Assembly (NCBI RefSeq): GCF_001418205.1
Contig: NZ_LIQF01000008.1
Span: 1-64,000 of the forward strand
DNA length: 64,000 nucleotides
Origin: Marinomonas fungiae
GTDB taxonomy: Bacteria; Pseudomonadota; Gammaproteobacteria; Pseudomonadales; Marinomonadaceae
Direction of reading: 5' to 3'
The position numbers were made by a program, and so were the translations under genes. The notes under the pieces were generated by a model. That model was not told the origin of the DNA, did not search any database, and saw nothing but the letters and a program-made list of their open reading frames with translations. Shown here piece by piece: positions 9,306 to 18,303 of this stretch. Numbering within the stretch: position 1 is the first letter of the stretch; each line of letters starts with the position of its first letter.

Positions 9306-9917
9306 ATGTTGAAATACGTAAAAAACGTGGTGCTGGCCGTTTGTAGTATGTGGTCAGCACTGGTTTGGTCGGATGTTGTGATTAAAGTGACGGACTCGAA
9401 TAGTCGCCCCCTAGCCAATGCGGTGGTTTTTCTAAAGTCACCTGATTTAATAGCAAGCTCTAAGCCTCTAAATAAAGCTGAGATTGCCCAAAGTGATCGT
9501 ACTTTTATCCCAGGTGTTCAGGTGGTCACAGTGGGCACGGCGGTGGACTTTCCGAATCGTGACGATGTACGTCACCATGTGTATTCATTTTCTCCTGCGA
9601 AGACTTTCGAATTAAAACTGTATACTGGTAAGCCCGAAGCCCCAATTGTGTTTGATAAAGTTGGCATCGTCGAGCTGGGCTGTAACATACACGATAGTAT
9701 GCTGGGATGGGTGTTAGTAAACGATACCCCTGTTTATGGGCGTACTGATGAAACAGGGTATGTTCGTTTTGATGGCAATCCTTCTGATTCCTACAAAGTA
9801 GATGTCTGGCATCGAAGCTTTCCTTATGGTGCACCCTATGAAAGTTTTCCCTTAAATGATCAGGACGATTCGTCGGCATATTCTATTTCGTTGCAAACGC
9901 CTGGAGTCTCCTTGTAA
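9306..9917 (+). CDS. periplasmic cupredoxin (methylamine-utilisation-like)
   Basis: A 203-aa exported protein with a signal peptide (residues 1-22). The cupredoxin fold carries apparent type-1 copper ligands: His91 (RHHVYSF), Cys126, His129 and Met132 in GCNIHDSMLGW. The family is often named 'methylamine utilisation protein', but no methylamine genes are near. The likely role is electron transfer or copper binding in the periplasm. The start has GGAG about 10 nt upstream. The stop overlaps the start of the next gene (TAATG), so it is translationally coupled to the GGDEF-EAL protein. Confidence 0.88.
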   Translation: MLKYVKNVVLAVCSMWSALVWSDVVIKVTDSNSRPLANAVVFLKSPDLIASSKPLNKAEIAQSDRTFIPGVQVVTVGTAVDFPNRDDVRHHVYSFSPAKTFELKLYTGKPEAPIVFDKVGIVELGCNIHDSMLGWVLVNDTPVYGRTDETGYVRFDGNPSDSYKVDVWHRSFPYGAPYESFPLNDQDDSSAYSISLQTPGVSL

Positions 9918-12289
9918 TGGGCGCGCTATCACGCATGATTCGTGGACGATTGTCATTCCGCTTTATCGTTATGACGTTAGCGCTCTTGGTGCTTATCCAA
10001 GCCATTGGTTTTGGCATTGTTCAGGCCTCTGTAGATCGCTATGTGCGTGAAGAGGTCAAGCACTCCATGACAGTAGCGGAGCGAGTTTGGAATAAGCTAC
10101 TGGTGCAAAACCATCAGCGCTTAGAGGAAGGCGCAGAGTTGCTGGCTGCGGACTTTGGCTTCCGTTCGGCAGTCGCCTCTCGAGATGCTAATACGATTTC
10201 TTCTGCTTTGCTTAATAGTGCCAATCGAATAGGCGCTTCAGTTGCCGTTTTAGTGGATTCTCAATGGCAGGTAAAAGCTTCTTCAGAAGAAAGAATCTTA
10301 AATACCTCTAGTATTCAAGCCTTGATTAAAGACCTTGCGCAAACTCGCTCTCAAAAGGGCAATGATGTCTTTTTGACGGCTATTTACGAAGGAAACCCGA
10401 CCCAGTTTGTGATTGTGCCAATTCTTGCACCACGGGTGATTGGCTATATCTTAATGGGCTTTGCAATTGAGCCGGACATCATCGCTGAAGCAAAAGATTT
10501 ATCCGGCGTTGAGTTAGTGCTGATGTCGCGGAGTGCGTCTGATGTCGTACATGTGAATGCCAGTTCAGAAGCTTTGAAGCAACATTTCTTAGCGTACATT
10601 CCAGGAGAGTATTTCTTAAATGATTTGACGTTGGATATGCCAATTCATGAGGACACATATGTCACCATGATCCACGGTCAAGAGGTAGTAGGTGGCTACA
10701 TCAGCCTAGCCTTAATGAAATCATTAAATGAAGCCAAGCAGCAATTTACCGAATTATTTAATCAATATCTCGTCATCACAATTATCGGCCTAGTCATCTT
10801 TGCTATCACCATTACTTGGTTATCCCGCCGAGTGGCTCGACCGCTAGAAATTCTGACCACTGCTACAGGTGCACTGCAGCAGGGGGATTATGATGTCGAC
10901 ATCAGCGGCACCAGTCGAGAAGATGAAGTGGGTCTACTGGCGCGAAGTTTTGATGGCATGCGTAAAAGCATTAAACAACAGCAAGAGACCATCACCAAGT
11001 TAGCCTATTACGATCCACTGACAGGTTTGCCAAACCGCTTAAGTTTTCGTAATAAGGTCGCGGATTTGATAGGAACCGGCGACTATTCGTCTGTAAGTGT
11101 TATTACTATTAATTTAGACCGATTCAAACAAGTGAACGATGTACTGGGCTATGAGATGGGAGATGAAATCCTCAAAGCGACGGCATCGCGTCTCTTAGGG
11201 ATTAGTTGCTGTGATCATGATAAGTTGGCTCGTGTAAGTGGTGATGAGTTTTCTGTTTTAGTGCTGCCTGACGGTCAAGCGGCCATCGATGTGGCTCAAT
11301 CGTTACTTGAGAAGTTAAATGAGCCATTAGAAATCGATAACACACTGATCGATTTAAGCGCGAGTATTGGTGTTGCCAGCTGGCCTGCGGACGCTGAGAG
11401 CAGCGATTCATTGATCAACGCCTCTCAGGTTGCGATGTATGCGGCGAAGAATCGCACCGAAGACATTATTCAATATAAACATGAATTGATGACCTCGACG
11501 CCAGAAAGCTTAAGCTTGCTATCAGAGCTACGACAGGCTGTGATTAATGACGAGTTACGAGTGTATTTGCAACCTAAGGTCACCACTAAAGATCAGCAAG
11601 TGATTGCAGCGGAAGCGCTTGTACGCTGGCAACACCCTGAAAAAGGCTTAGTTCCCCCATTCAAATTTGTACCTTTTGCCGAACAAACGGGCTTTGTTCG
11701 AGAATTAACTAAATGGATTATTCGTGCCGTGGCAAAACAATGGCACGATTTGCAAATGGATGGACAGACATTCCGTGTTTCTATTAATTTATCGACACGC
11801 GATCTACTCGCAGCAAGCTTCCCTGAGTTCTTAGCAAAAACCTTAAAAGAGTACAATGTTCCTGCTTCGGGTCTATGTTTGGAAATTACTGAAAGTGCCA
11901 TTATGGACGATCCAGGCTTTGCTGAGCAGACCTTAGCCAAGCTGTCTAATATGGGATTTCGTTTGTCGATTGATGACTTTGGTACAGGATATTCTTCACT
12001 AGGATACTTAAAGCGTCTGCCTGTGAATGAATTGAAAGTCGATCAGTCGTTTGTCTTTGGTATGATTGAGAACAACAGTGATCGCATGATTGTTCAATCG
12101 ACCATCGATCTGGCTCATAACCTCGGACTAGATGTGGTCGCTGAGGGAGTAGAGACCGAAGCAATGTACCAAATGCTAGCTGAGTTAGGCTGTGAAGAGG
12201 TACAAGGGTATCTGATAGGCAAACCGATGCCATTGGATGCTTTTATCACTTGGCGTGAGGAATGGAATGCTCGTTACGGCTCAAATTGA
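9917..12289 (+). CDS. membrane GGDEF-EAL protein with periplasmic sensor and HAMP
   Basis: A 790-aa c-di-GMP enzyme. A TM helix (about 17-37) leads to a periplasmic sensor region (about 40-280, Cache-like by size), a second TM (about 290-310), HAMP (about 311-365), GGDEF (about 375-530) and EAL (about 545-785). The GGDEF signature reads SGDEF near residue 440, so cyclase activity is uncertain. The EAL domain keeps EALVRW (near 564), DDFGTGYSSL and the EGVET segment, so phosphodiesterase activity is likely. It overlaps the cupredoxin stop by one base. Inference: the two periplasmic proteins encoded upstream feed a copper or redox signal to its sensor domain. Confidence 0.93.
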   Translation: MGALSRMIRGRLSFRFIVMTLALLVLIQAIGFGIVQASVDRYVREEVKHSMTVAERVWNKLLVQNHQRLEEGAELLAADFGFRSAVASRDANTISSALLNSANRIGASVAVLVDSQWQVKASSEERILNTSSIQALIKDLAQTRSQKGNDVFLTAIYEGNPTQFVIVPILAPRVIGYILMGFAIEPDIIAEAKDLSGVELVLMSRSASDVVHVNASSEALKQHFLAYIPGEYFLNDLTLDMPIHEDTYVTMIHGQEVVGGYISLALMKSLNEAKQQFTELFNQYLVITIIGLVIFAITITWLSRRVARPLEILTTATGALQQGDYDVDISGTSREDEVGLLARSFDGMRKSIKQQQETITKLAYYDPLTGLPNRLSFRNKVADLIGTGDYSSVSVITINLDRFKQVNDVLGYEMGDEILKATASRLLGISCCDHDKLARVSGDEFSVLVLPDGQAAIDVAQSLLEKLNEPLEIDNTLIDLSASIGVASWPADAESSDSLINASQVAMYAAKNRTEDIIQYKHELMTSTPESLSLLSELRQAVINDELRVYLQPKVTTKDQQVIAAEALVRWQHPEKGLVPPFKFVPFAEQTGFVRELTKWIIRAVAKQWHDLQMDGQTFRVSINLSTRDLLAASFPEFLAKTLKEYNVPASGLCLEITESAIMDDPGFAEQTLAKLSNMGFRLSIDDFGTGYSSLGYLKRLPVNELKVDQSFVFGMIENNSDRMIVQSTIDLAHNLGLDVVAEGVETEAMYQMLAELGCEEVQGYLIGKPMPLDAFITWREEWNARYGSN

Positions 12290-12408
12290 GTCAAATATGA
12301 CGGTTATCTTGCAAAATTATGTAAATCTTATGGATAAGATTGCGAAATCTTGAAGTTGATGAGTGCTCGTTATTATAGTGCTCGCAATTGAAAACCATTG
12401 GAGTTTAT

Positions 12409-13122
12409 ATGGCTACGGAATTTGAAAAGCAATTTGTCAATAACATACAACGTGCCCATGTGCATGTGGCGTGGGTAGGAGATGAATCTTCAAATGTTCA
12501 CGTTGTTATTTGGCCAACTTGGAGTGGCCTAAGCGACTTTGAAAAAAGCTTTGCAGAAGAAGTGGTCAGCTGGGGGCACACGGCCACAGCTGTAGATTTG
12601 TATGGGGTTGGTAACAATCCAACCGAGCAGCAAGATAAGGCAGATACCATGATGGCCTTAGTCAAAGACAAGGACTCGTTAACTGCTTTACAATCTGCCA
12701 TTTGTCGGGAAATCGCAGAAGCGCATCCAAATAAAAAATTGGTGCATGTTGGCTTTTGCTTAGGTGGTCGCTTGTCTATCGAGGCTGGGCTACATATACC
12801 GAGCAGTAAAGGTGCTGCCAGCTTCCATGGATTGATGAATTTCCATCGTGCAGCGAGCCATGATGAGGCTAACCAAGCGGCAAAATTTATCATCTTTAAT
12901 GGTTATCAAGATCCGATGGTGGATCCTGATTCTGCATCACAAGCTCGAGCTTATTTTGATGAGCTGGGCCTCGATTGGCAATTTGTCGATTTTGGGCGTA
13001 CCAAGCACTCCTTCATGTTACCAGGCTCGAATGCCCCGCAAGAGGGTCATGCATTCAGTGCAACAGCGAGTGCGCGAGGACGCAATGCATTGCGCTTCTT
13101 CTTAAATGAAATAGCTGAGTAA
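12409..13122 (+). CDS. dienelactone hydrolase family protein
   Basis: A 237-aa alpha/beta hydrolase with a Cys nucleophile: GFCLGG (Cys117), Asp in GYQDPMVD, and His in TKHSFM, the dienelactone hydrolase triad. The start at 12409 (ATG) is chosen because TTGGAG lies 5 nt upstream; an upstream in-frame TTG has no such site. It is cytoplasmic, with no signal peptide. The family includes carboxymethylenebutenolidase of chlorocatechol breakdown, but many members are general hydrolases and no pathway genes are adjacent. It is a single gene followed by a strong terminator. Confidence 0.88.
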   Translation: MATEFEKQFVNNIQRAHVHVAWVGDESSNVHVVIWPTWSGLSDFEKSFAEEVVSWGHTATAVDLYGVGNNPTEQQDKADTMMALVKDKDSLTALQSAICREIAEAHPNKKLVHVGFCLGGRLSIEAGLHIPSSKGAASFHGLMNFHRAASHDEANQAAKFIIFNGYQDPMVDPDSASQARAYFDELGLDWQFVDFGRTKHSFMLPGSNAPQEGHAFSATASARGRNALRFFLNEIAE

Positions 13123-13150
13123 TCTCCGACGCTGATCCGAGTTATTTAAA

Positions 13151-13186
13151 ACGCCTAGCGCATTCATGCTTATCTAGGCGTTTTTT
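13151..13186 (+). terminator. intrinsic terminator after dienelactone hydrolase gene
   Basis: ACGCCTAG and CTAGGCGT form an 8-bp stem around a 15-nt loop and are followed by TTTTT. Confidence 0.88.
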
Positions 13187-13251
13187 GTGCGTGAAAACAA
13201 TCCAGTTGCTTTACTGAAACGTATCTACTGAAAAGCATCAAGGAGGTTATC

Positions 13252-13914
13252 ATGCTGGTCTTACATCACCTCGAAAATTCCAGATCGCAGCGGATTGCTT
13301 GGGCACTAGAGCTATTAGGTCTAGAGTACGACATCAAAACGTATCTTCGTACGCCAGAACAAACCGCTCCAGAAACATTAAAACGAATCCATCCTCTAGG
13401 CCACGCACCGATTTTACAAGACGGTGACTTGACCATTGCTGAGTCGGGAGCCATCTTGGAGTATCTCGCAGATGAGTACGATTCAAATCAAAAGCTCAAA
13501 CCTTTGAGTAAAGTCGAGCGACGAGATTATCAATACTGGCTTCATTTTGCCGAGGGCTCCTTTATGCCTTTGTTGGTGATGATGCTGCTGTTTCGTAAGA
13601 TACCCTCTCAACCAATGCCTTTTTTCGTTCGTCCCGTTGCCAAGACAATTTCAAACAAAGTGATTGAAAGCTTTATCGATCCGCGACTACGTGATGTGTT
13701 AAATCTCATCGAAGATCATTTACGACAAAAGCATTGGTTTGCAGGCGAGCATTTGAGTGGCGCCGACATGCAAATGAGTTTTCCACTATTAGCGCTAAGC
13801 AGTACTACTTCGTTAGAGGATTTTCCTCATATAGAGCGCTGGTTAGGCAACGTGCGTAAAGATCCTGCTTATCAACGAGCAGTGGCTAAAGTCGGTGAGT
13901 TTCAGGTGTTCTAA
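13252..13914 (+). CDS. glutathione S-transferase
   Basis: A 220-aa GST. The N-terminal thioredoxin-like domain (1-77) contains the glutathione-binding segment HAPILQDGDLTIAESGAI with the cis-Pro and the ESGAI motif. The C-terminal all-helical domain (about 88-215) contains the family-typical GEHLSGADMQMSFP. It probably conjugates or reduces small electrophiles in the cytoplasm; the substrate is unknown. The start is clear: AAGGAGG sits 6 nt before the ATG. It lies 77 bp before an MFS transporter on the same strand and may be co-transcribed with it. Confidence 0.92.
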   Translation: MLVLHHLENSRSQRIAWALELLGLEYDIKTYLRTPEQTAPETLKRIHPLGHAPILQDGDLTIAESGAILEYLADEYDSNQKLKPLSKVERRDYQYWLHFAEGSFMPLLVMMLLFRKIPSQPMPFFVRPVAKTISNKVIESFIDPRLRDVLNLIEDHLRQKHWFAGEHLSGADMQMSFPLLALSSTTSLEDFPHIERWLGNVRKDPAYQRAVAKVGEFQVF

Positions 13915-13991
13915 TGCTTTAATCCAATTGTCCTGAGTCAAGTATTGGCGTAGTGTCTGGGTTTTATATCTGAGTCTCTAAAGGATTAACC

Positions 13992-15209
13992 ATGTCTCAG
14001 CCAGTACGCTTGTTAAGTATCGCTGTAGCATTTGCTTGTGTATTACTTGCCTTAAACTTTGGCTTACGTTCTTCAATGGGCTTTTTCATGGCTCCGATTT
14101 CCGGTGAGTTCGGTTACGGTCGTGAAGTGTTTGCCTTTTCTTTAGCATTACAGAATTTATGGTGGGGCTTGTCCCAGCCGATTGCTGGTGCCTTATCGGA
14201 TCGCTTTGGTACACTCAAAACCGTACTCGTCGGAGCGGTGCTGTACGCTTTAGGTCTTTATGTGACCGCCAATGCTGATGGGGCGATGACCTTACATATT
14301 GGTTCCGGTTTCTTGATGGGCATGGGGATCTCAGCGACAGGTTTTGGGGTTGTTTTGCCTGCTATGGCGCGTATGGTCGCCCCCGAAAAACGTGCATTTG
14401 CTTTAGGTCTTGGTAGTGCCGCAGGCTCAGCGGGGCAGTTGTTAGTAGTACCGGTGGCGCAGCAATTTTTATCTGCTTATGGATGGAGCTCCGCGCTGTT
14501 ATTGCTCGCTTTATGTGCCCTGCTGATGATGCTGTTTGCTCTACCGTTAAACCAAGGCAATGGCAACAGTTCAGGTAGCAATGAGCAAAAAGGTCAAACA
14601 GTAAAAGAAGCCCTCAAAGAAGCAAGTGCTTACTCTCATTATTGGCTTTTAGTCGCAGGCTTCTTTGTTTGTGGTTTCCAGCTCGCATTCATTACGGTTC
14701 ACATGCCGGCCTTTCTCTCTGATAAAGGCTTTCAGCCTGAAGTCGCGGTGATGTGTCTTGCCTTGATTGGCCTATTCAATATTTTCGGCTGCTTGCTGTC
14801 GGGCTCTTGGTCGGGCAAGTATTCGAAGAAAATGCTGTTGTCTTATATTTATGCTTTGCGAGCGATCGCGATTGCCCTGTTTATGTGGTGGCCCATGAGC
14901 ACTACCAGTGTCTATCTGTTTGCCATTGTCACAGGTCTTCTTTGGTTGGCAACCGTGCCACCCACGTCGGGGCTGGTAGGGCAAATGTTTGGCTTAAAGC
15001 ATATGGGGATGCTGTATGGCATAGTTTTCTTAAGTCACCAAGTCGGATCATTTTGTGGCGTATGGATGGGGGGCTATTTGTACGACACCACGGGCTCCTA
15101 TGACGTGGTTTGGTGGGCCGCTTCGATCATTGCTTTGGCAACCGCCGTTATCCATGTGTTCATTGATGAGCGTCCTGTGGCACGAATACGAGACATGATA
15201 ACTGCCTAA
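13992..15209 (+). CDS. MFS transporter
   Basis: A 405-aa major facilitator with about 12 TM helices. The loop 2-3 motif is GALSDRFGTLKTV, and a cytoplasmic central loop (NQGNGNSSGSNEQKGQ, about 190-205) splits the two six-helix halves. It resembles the branch containing oxalate/formate and monocarboxylate carriers, but the substrate cannot be read from sequence. The ATG follows AAAGGA. The downstream neighbour is a type II dehydroquinate dehydratase; with the PcaQ-like regulator further on, this allows a guess at an aromatic or quinate-type substrate. Confidence 0.88.
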   Translation: MSQPVRLLSIAVAFACVLLALNFGLRSSMGFFMAPISGEFGYGREVFAFSLALQNLWWGLSQPIAGALSDRFGTLKTVLVGAVLYALGLYVTANADGAMTLHIGSGFLMGMGISATGFGVVLPAMARMVAPEKRAFALGLGSAAGSAGQLLVVPVAQQFLSAYGWSSALLLLALCALLMMLFALPLNQGNGNSSGSNEQKGQTVKEALKEASAYSHYWLLVAGFFVCGFQLAFITVHMPAFLSDKGFQPEVAVMCLALIGLFNIFGCLLSGSWSGKYSKKMLLSYIYALRAIAIALFMWWPMSTTSVYLFAIVTGLLWLATVPPTSGLVGQMFGLKHMGMLYGIVFLSHQVGSFCGVWMGGYLYDTTGSYDVVWWAASIIALATAVIHVFIDERPVARIRDMITA

Positions 15210-15375
15210 TCAGTTATGTGAATATAGCGTCGAGAAACCACTAATTTTTGGGTTTCCATAGAAACTTCAGTCGTAATTAGTAAGCGCTAACGGGATTGCT
15301 AATGCTATATTACGGCTTTGATTTTTAAGGTCTGAGCTTGAAACCAAGCAGCCTTAGCCTTGTTGAGGAGTGAGT

Positions 15376-15828
15376 ATGTCTACGATTATGATCCTAAATG
15401 GCCCGAACTTAAACTTGTTGGGGCAACGTGAGCCAGAACAATATGGTCATGAGACTTTGGCGGATGTTGAGGCAATGTGTAAAGTCGAAGCGGCGAAGCA
15501 CGGTTATGACATTGATTTTCGCCAGTCGAATCATGAAGGTGTATTAGTAGACGCTATCCACGAGGCAGGCCAGTTAATTAAAGCGGGCAAGCTGCTGGGT
15601 GTGGTTTTTAATCCTGGTGCGTACACGCATACGTCTATCGCACTACACGATGCAATCAAAGGTGCAGAAGTGCCAGTGGTAGAAGTACATATTTCTAACG
15701 TTCATGCCCGCGAAGCTTTCCGACATCATTCCTACATTTCCCCTTGTGCTGTGGGCATTGTGATTGGTATGGGCGTTCAAGGTTACGTGCTGGGTATGCA
15801 GGGGTTAATTAACAAAGTTGCTAAATAA
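15376..15828 (+). CDS. aroQ: type II 3-dehydroquinate dehydratase
   Basis: A 150-aa cytoplasmic enzyme that converts 3-dehydroquinate to 3-dehydroshikimate, normally as a dodecamer. It has the family signature NGPNLNLLGQREPEQYG with the catalytic Arg and Tyr, HEGVLVDAIHEA, and VHISNVHAREAFRHHSY with the catalytic His and Arg. The ATG at 15376 is 5 nt after GGAG; the GTG two codons earlier lies inside that site. In many gammaproteobacteria aroQ is followed by accB-accC; here it stands alone and is followed by a palindrome, so it could be a second, catabolic copy. Confidence 0.94.
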   Translation: MSTIMILNGPNLNLLGQREPEQYGHETLADVEAMCKVEAAKHGYDIDFRQSNHEGVLVDAIHEAGQLIKAGKLLGVVFNPGAYTHTSIALHDAIKGAEVPVVEVHISNVHAREAFRHHSYISPCAVGIVIGMGVQGYVLGMQGLINKVAK

Positions 15829-15844
15829 CTTACCTGCAACAAGA

Positions 15845-15875
15845 CTGAAACGCCGAACATTGTTCGGCGTTTCAG
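15845..15875. terminator. palindrome between convergent aroQ and MCP genes
   Basis: A 31-bp palindrome with perfect 15-bp arms (CTGAAACGCCGAACA and its complement) around one central base. It lies 16 nt after aroQ and 20 nt before the end of the convergent chemoreceptor gene, so it can act as a two-way terminator, although the U tracts are short. Confidence 0.75.
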
Positions 15876-15895
15876 TGATTAGGTTGGTACCATGT

Positions 15896-17209
15896 TTAAT
15901 GGTCTTCAGCTTTGTTAACGAGGTCTCCAATACTCTGATAAGCCTTGTTAGCGCCGTCTAGAATCTGATTGATGATGGTCTCTGCCTCATTGACCATGGT
16001 TTCGTTTAGCTTCACTTGAGACGTAGCCTGCTGCATATTGCCACGTACCTCGCTGACTAATTGAGTGTTTTTCTTTACCATATTGTTTATTTCGCTTGTG
16101 GAAACACTGGTTCTCGCTGCTAATGTGCGCACTTCATCAGCGACCACCGCAAAGCCACGGCCATTTTCCCCAGCACGAGCCGCTTCGATAGCAGCATTCA
16201 ACGCCAATAGGTTAGTTTGATCCGCAATTCCGCCAATCGTGATGACGATCTTATTAATTTCTTCTGATTGTTTATTGAGACTCTCTATAAGCGCCTCTGA
16301 ATGCATGACTTGTTCAAGAATAAGCCCTGAGCTATCAACTGTTTTACGTAACAGTTCAGCTCCTTTAGCGGATTCTTGTGCCGTTTTCTCTGTGGTTTCA
16401 TAGGCAAGACCAGCGGCATTTTGAATCGTTTTCTGACGCTCAATTTGAGCCGTTACATCGGAAGCCACTTTGGCAATACGGACAACTTTTCCTTCGCTAT
16501 CGAATACAGGGTTGTAAGTCGCTTCGATCCAGATATCTTGGCCAGTTCGACTTTTGCGAAGAAACAGCCCCGATTTGACTTCTCCTGAGGCCAGTTCCTC
16601 CCAGAAGTTTGGATGCTTAGCATAAAAATCGTTATAGCAAAAAATCTTATGATGTTTCCCCGTGATTTCTCTTACCGAGTTATAACCGAGCACCTTGAGA
16701 AAATTCTGGTTTGCCGTAATGACAGTCCCATCTGGCTCAAATTCTATGGTCGCATTCGAGCGATCGATTGCAGTGATAAAGGCTAGATGTGCTTGAGATT
16801 GAATTTTTTCTTCAGAAATGTCGTGGGCAATTTTGAACACCTTGGTTACGCGACCATCATGCATGACCGGAAAATAGGTGGCTTGTAACCAAACGAAAGA
16901 ACCATCTTTTCGTAGGCGTTTGAATTGACCCTGTTGTGACTCACCAGAGCCCAGCTTTTTCCAAAATGCAGCGTATTCTATGGCGTTTCTATCCTGCTCG
17001 GAACAGAGAATTCGATGGTGTTTGCCTTGCAGTTGATCAAGTGAGTAGCCTACCGTTTCTAGAAAAAGAGAATTGGCATCGAGAATGGTTCCATCAGGTG
17101 TAAAGCTAATGGTGGCGCAGAATTGGTTTAGGGAATTAATAAAGTCGGCTTGTTCATCCTGCAGAAAAGTGACACTTAAGTCATTCTTTGCTTTGTTAAA
17201 TCCGAACAT
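15896..17209 (-). CDS. soluble PAS-PAS chemoreceptor, BdlA-like
   Basis: A 437-aa methyl-accepting chemotaxis-type protein with no TM helix. Two PAS domains with PAC tails (about 20-140 and 142-262; IAHDISEEK and VASDVTAQ mark their ends) precede a short signalling domain. Its hairpin is nearly canonical ([35 protein letters not shown], about 325-360). This is the architecture of Pseudomonas BdlA, which controls biofilm dispersion through c-di-GMP, and of Aer-like oxygen or redox sensors. No CheR-docking pentapeptide is seen at the C-terminus. It stands alone, convergent with aroQ. Confidence 0.92.
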   Translation of the reverse strand: MFGFNKAKNDLSVTFLQDEQADFINSLNQFCATISFTPDGTILDANSLFLETVGYSLDQLQGKHHRILCSEQDRNAIEYAAFWKKLGSGESQQGQFKRLRKDGSFVWLQATYFPVMHDGRVTKVFKIAHDISEEKIQSQAHLAFITAIDRSNATIEFEPDGTVITANQNFLKVLGYNSVREITGKHHKIFCYNDFYAKHPNFWEELASGEVKSGLFLRKSRTGQDIWIEATYNPVFDSEGKVVRIAKVASDVTAQIERQKTIQNAAGLAYETTEKTAQESAKGAELLRKTVDSSGLILEQVMHSEALIESLNKQSEEINKIVITIGGIADQTNLLALNAAIEAARAGENGRGFAVVADEVRTLAARTSVSTSEINNMVKKNTQLVSEVRGNMQQATSQVKLNETMVNEAETIINQILDGANKAYQSIGDLVNKAEDH

Positions 17210-17313
17210 GTCATTTCTCCACAGGAACTAAGTATGCCTTTGAGAATAAGCCTGTTCGTCAATGTTTGTCGTAATGTTTTGTGTGATTTATAGGCGGTTT
17301 TCATTACTGTTCT

Positions 17314-18258
17314 TTAACCGCTTGTATTGATAAAGGTCAGTAGGATTGGCAGGGTCAAAAAGCAAGCGATTGTCGTAATGAGTAGTGTGCTGGCACAAAA
17401 TGAGCGATAGCCATATTGGCTGCCGATGATCGGATAAATGCTCATCATGGGGACTGCGGCTAAAATCACAGCTCCGACACGAAGGTGGTCATCAATACCA
17501 GGAATCAGCCACATGAACAGCGCCATACAGGCTGGATGAACAATGAGTTTACCAAAGGTAATAACGCTAATGTCTGTGACATTGCCACGCATGCTCGTAC
17601 CCACTAAAGACCCTCCTAAGACCATTAAGGCTAAGGTCGCCGAGGCGCCAGACAGCATCATCAAAACGCGGTCAGCTACATTGGGTAGGGTTAAGTGAAA
17701 CTGAGAGAAAAACATGCCACAGACCACGGCAATCACTAATGGGTTTTTCGCTAGACGTTTCAAAGTACCGACCAGTGTCTGTGTCAGGCTTAAACCTTGA
17801 TCCTTTGCCGAAAAATAACCGAGCAAGGCAAAAATAGTGGGAAGTACGATGGCATTTTCCCCCATCAAGGTCATGGCAAAGGCTGCGGTTGGTGGATCAT
17901 CAAAAACCAGCAGCATGACTGGATAACCAAAGAATCCAGAGTTTGAACAAGACATTCCGGCGCCTTTTAAGGTCGCTTGAAGGTTGTCTTTTTTCAGAGC
18001 CCAAGCGATTAGGACTATGCCGATGGTGAGTGATAGTAAGGAAGCCAAACTGAATGCCAATAAATACTGAGGTACAAAGACCTCGCTCGGATCCATTTTT
18101 GCCAAGGTACTGAAAATCAATGCAGGTAAGGTGAAGTACAAGACAATCTTAGCCATACCAGAGATGCTTTCATCACTGACTAGGCGAGAGCGAACCGCAC
18201 AGAAGCCAAGCGCCATCAAGATAAAGATGGGCGCGGTGGTAAACAACATTTCAAACAT
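17314..18258 (-). CDS. AEC family transporter
   Basis: A 314-aa membrane protein of the auxin efflux carrier family with about 10 TM helices in two five-helix halves. Typical features are the N-terminal TAPIFILMALGF and the SNSGFFGYPV segment of helix 4. Bacterial members export or import small organic acids such as malate or malonate; the substrate here is unknown. It is encoded on the same strand as, and 45 nt downstream of, a PcaQ-like LysR gene, so it may be co-transcribed with its regulator. Confidence 0.9.
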   Translation of the reverse strand: MFEMLFTTAPIFILMALGFCAVRSRLVSDESISGMAKIVLYFTLPALIFSTLAKMDPSEVFVPQYLLAFSLASLLSLTIGIVLIAWALKKDNLQATLKGAGMSCSNSGFFGYPVMLLVFDDPPTAAFAMTLMGENAIVLPTIFALLGYFSAKDQGLSLTQTLVGTLKRLAKNPLVIAVVCGMFFSQFHLTLPNVADRVLMMLSGASATLALMVLGGSLVGTSMRGNVTDISVITFGKLIVHPACMALFMWLIPGIDDHLRVGAVILAAVPMMSIYPIIGSQYGYRSFCASTLLITTIACFLTLPILLTFINTSG

Positions 18259-18303
18259 GAATTAGCATCGCAGGCACAAGTAAGATACGACAGATAGCTA
18301 TAT

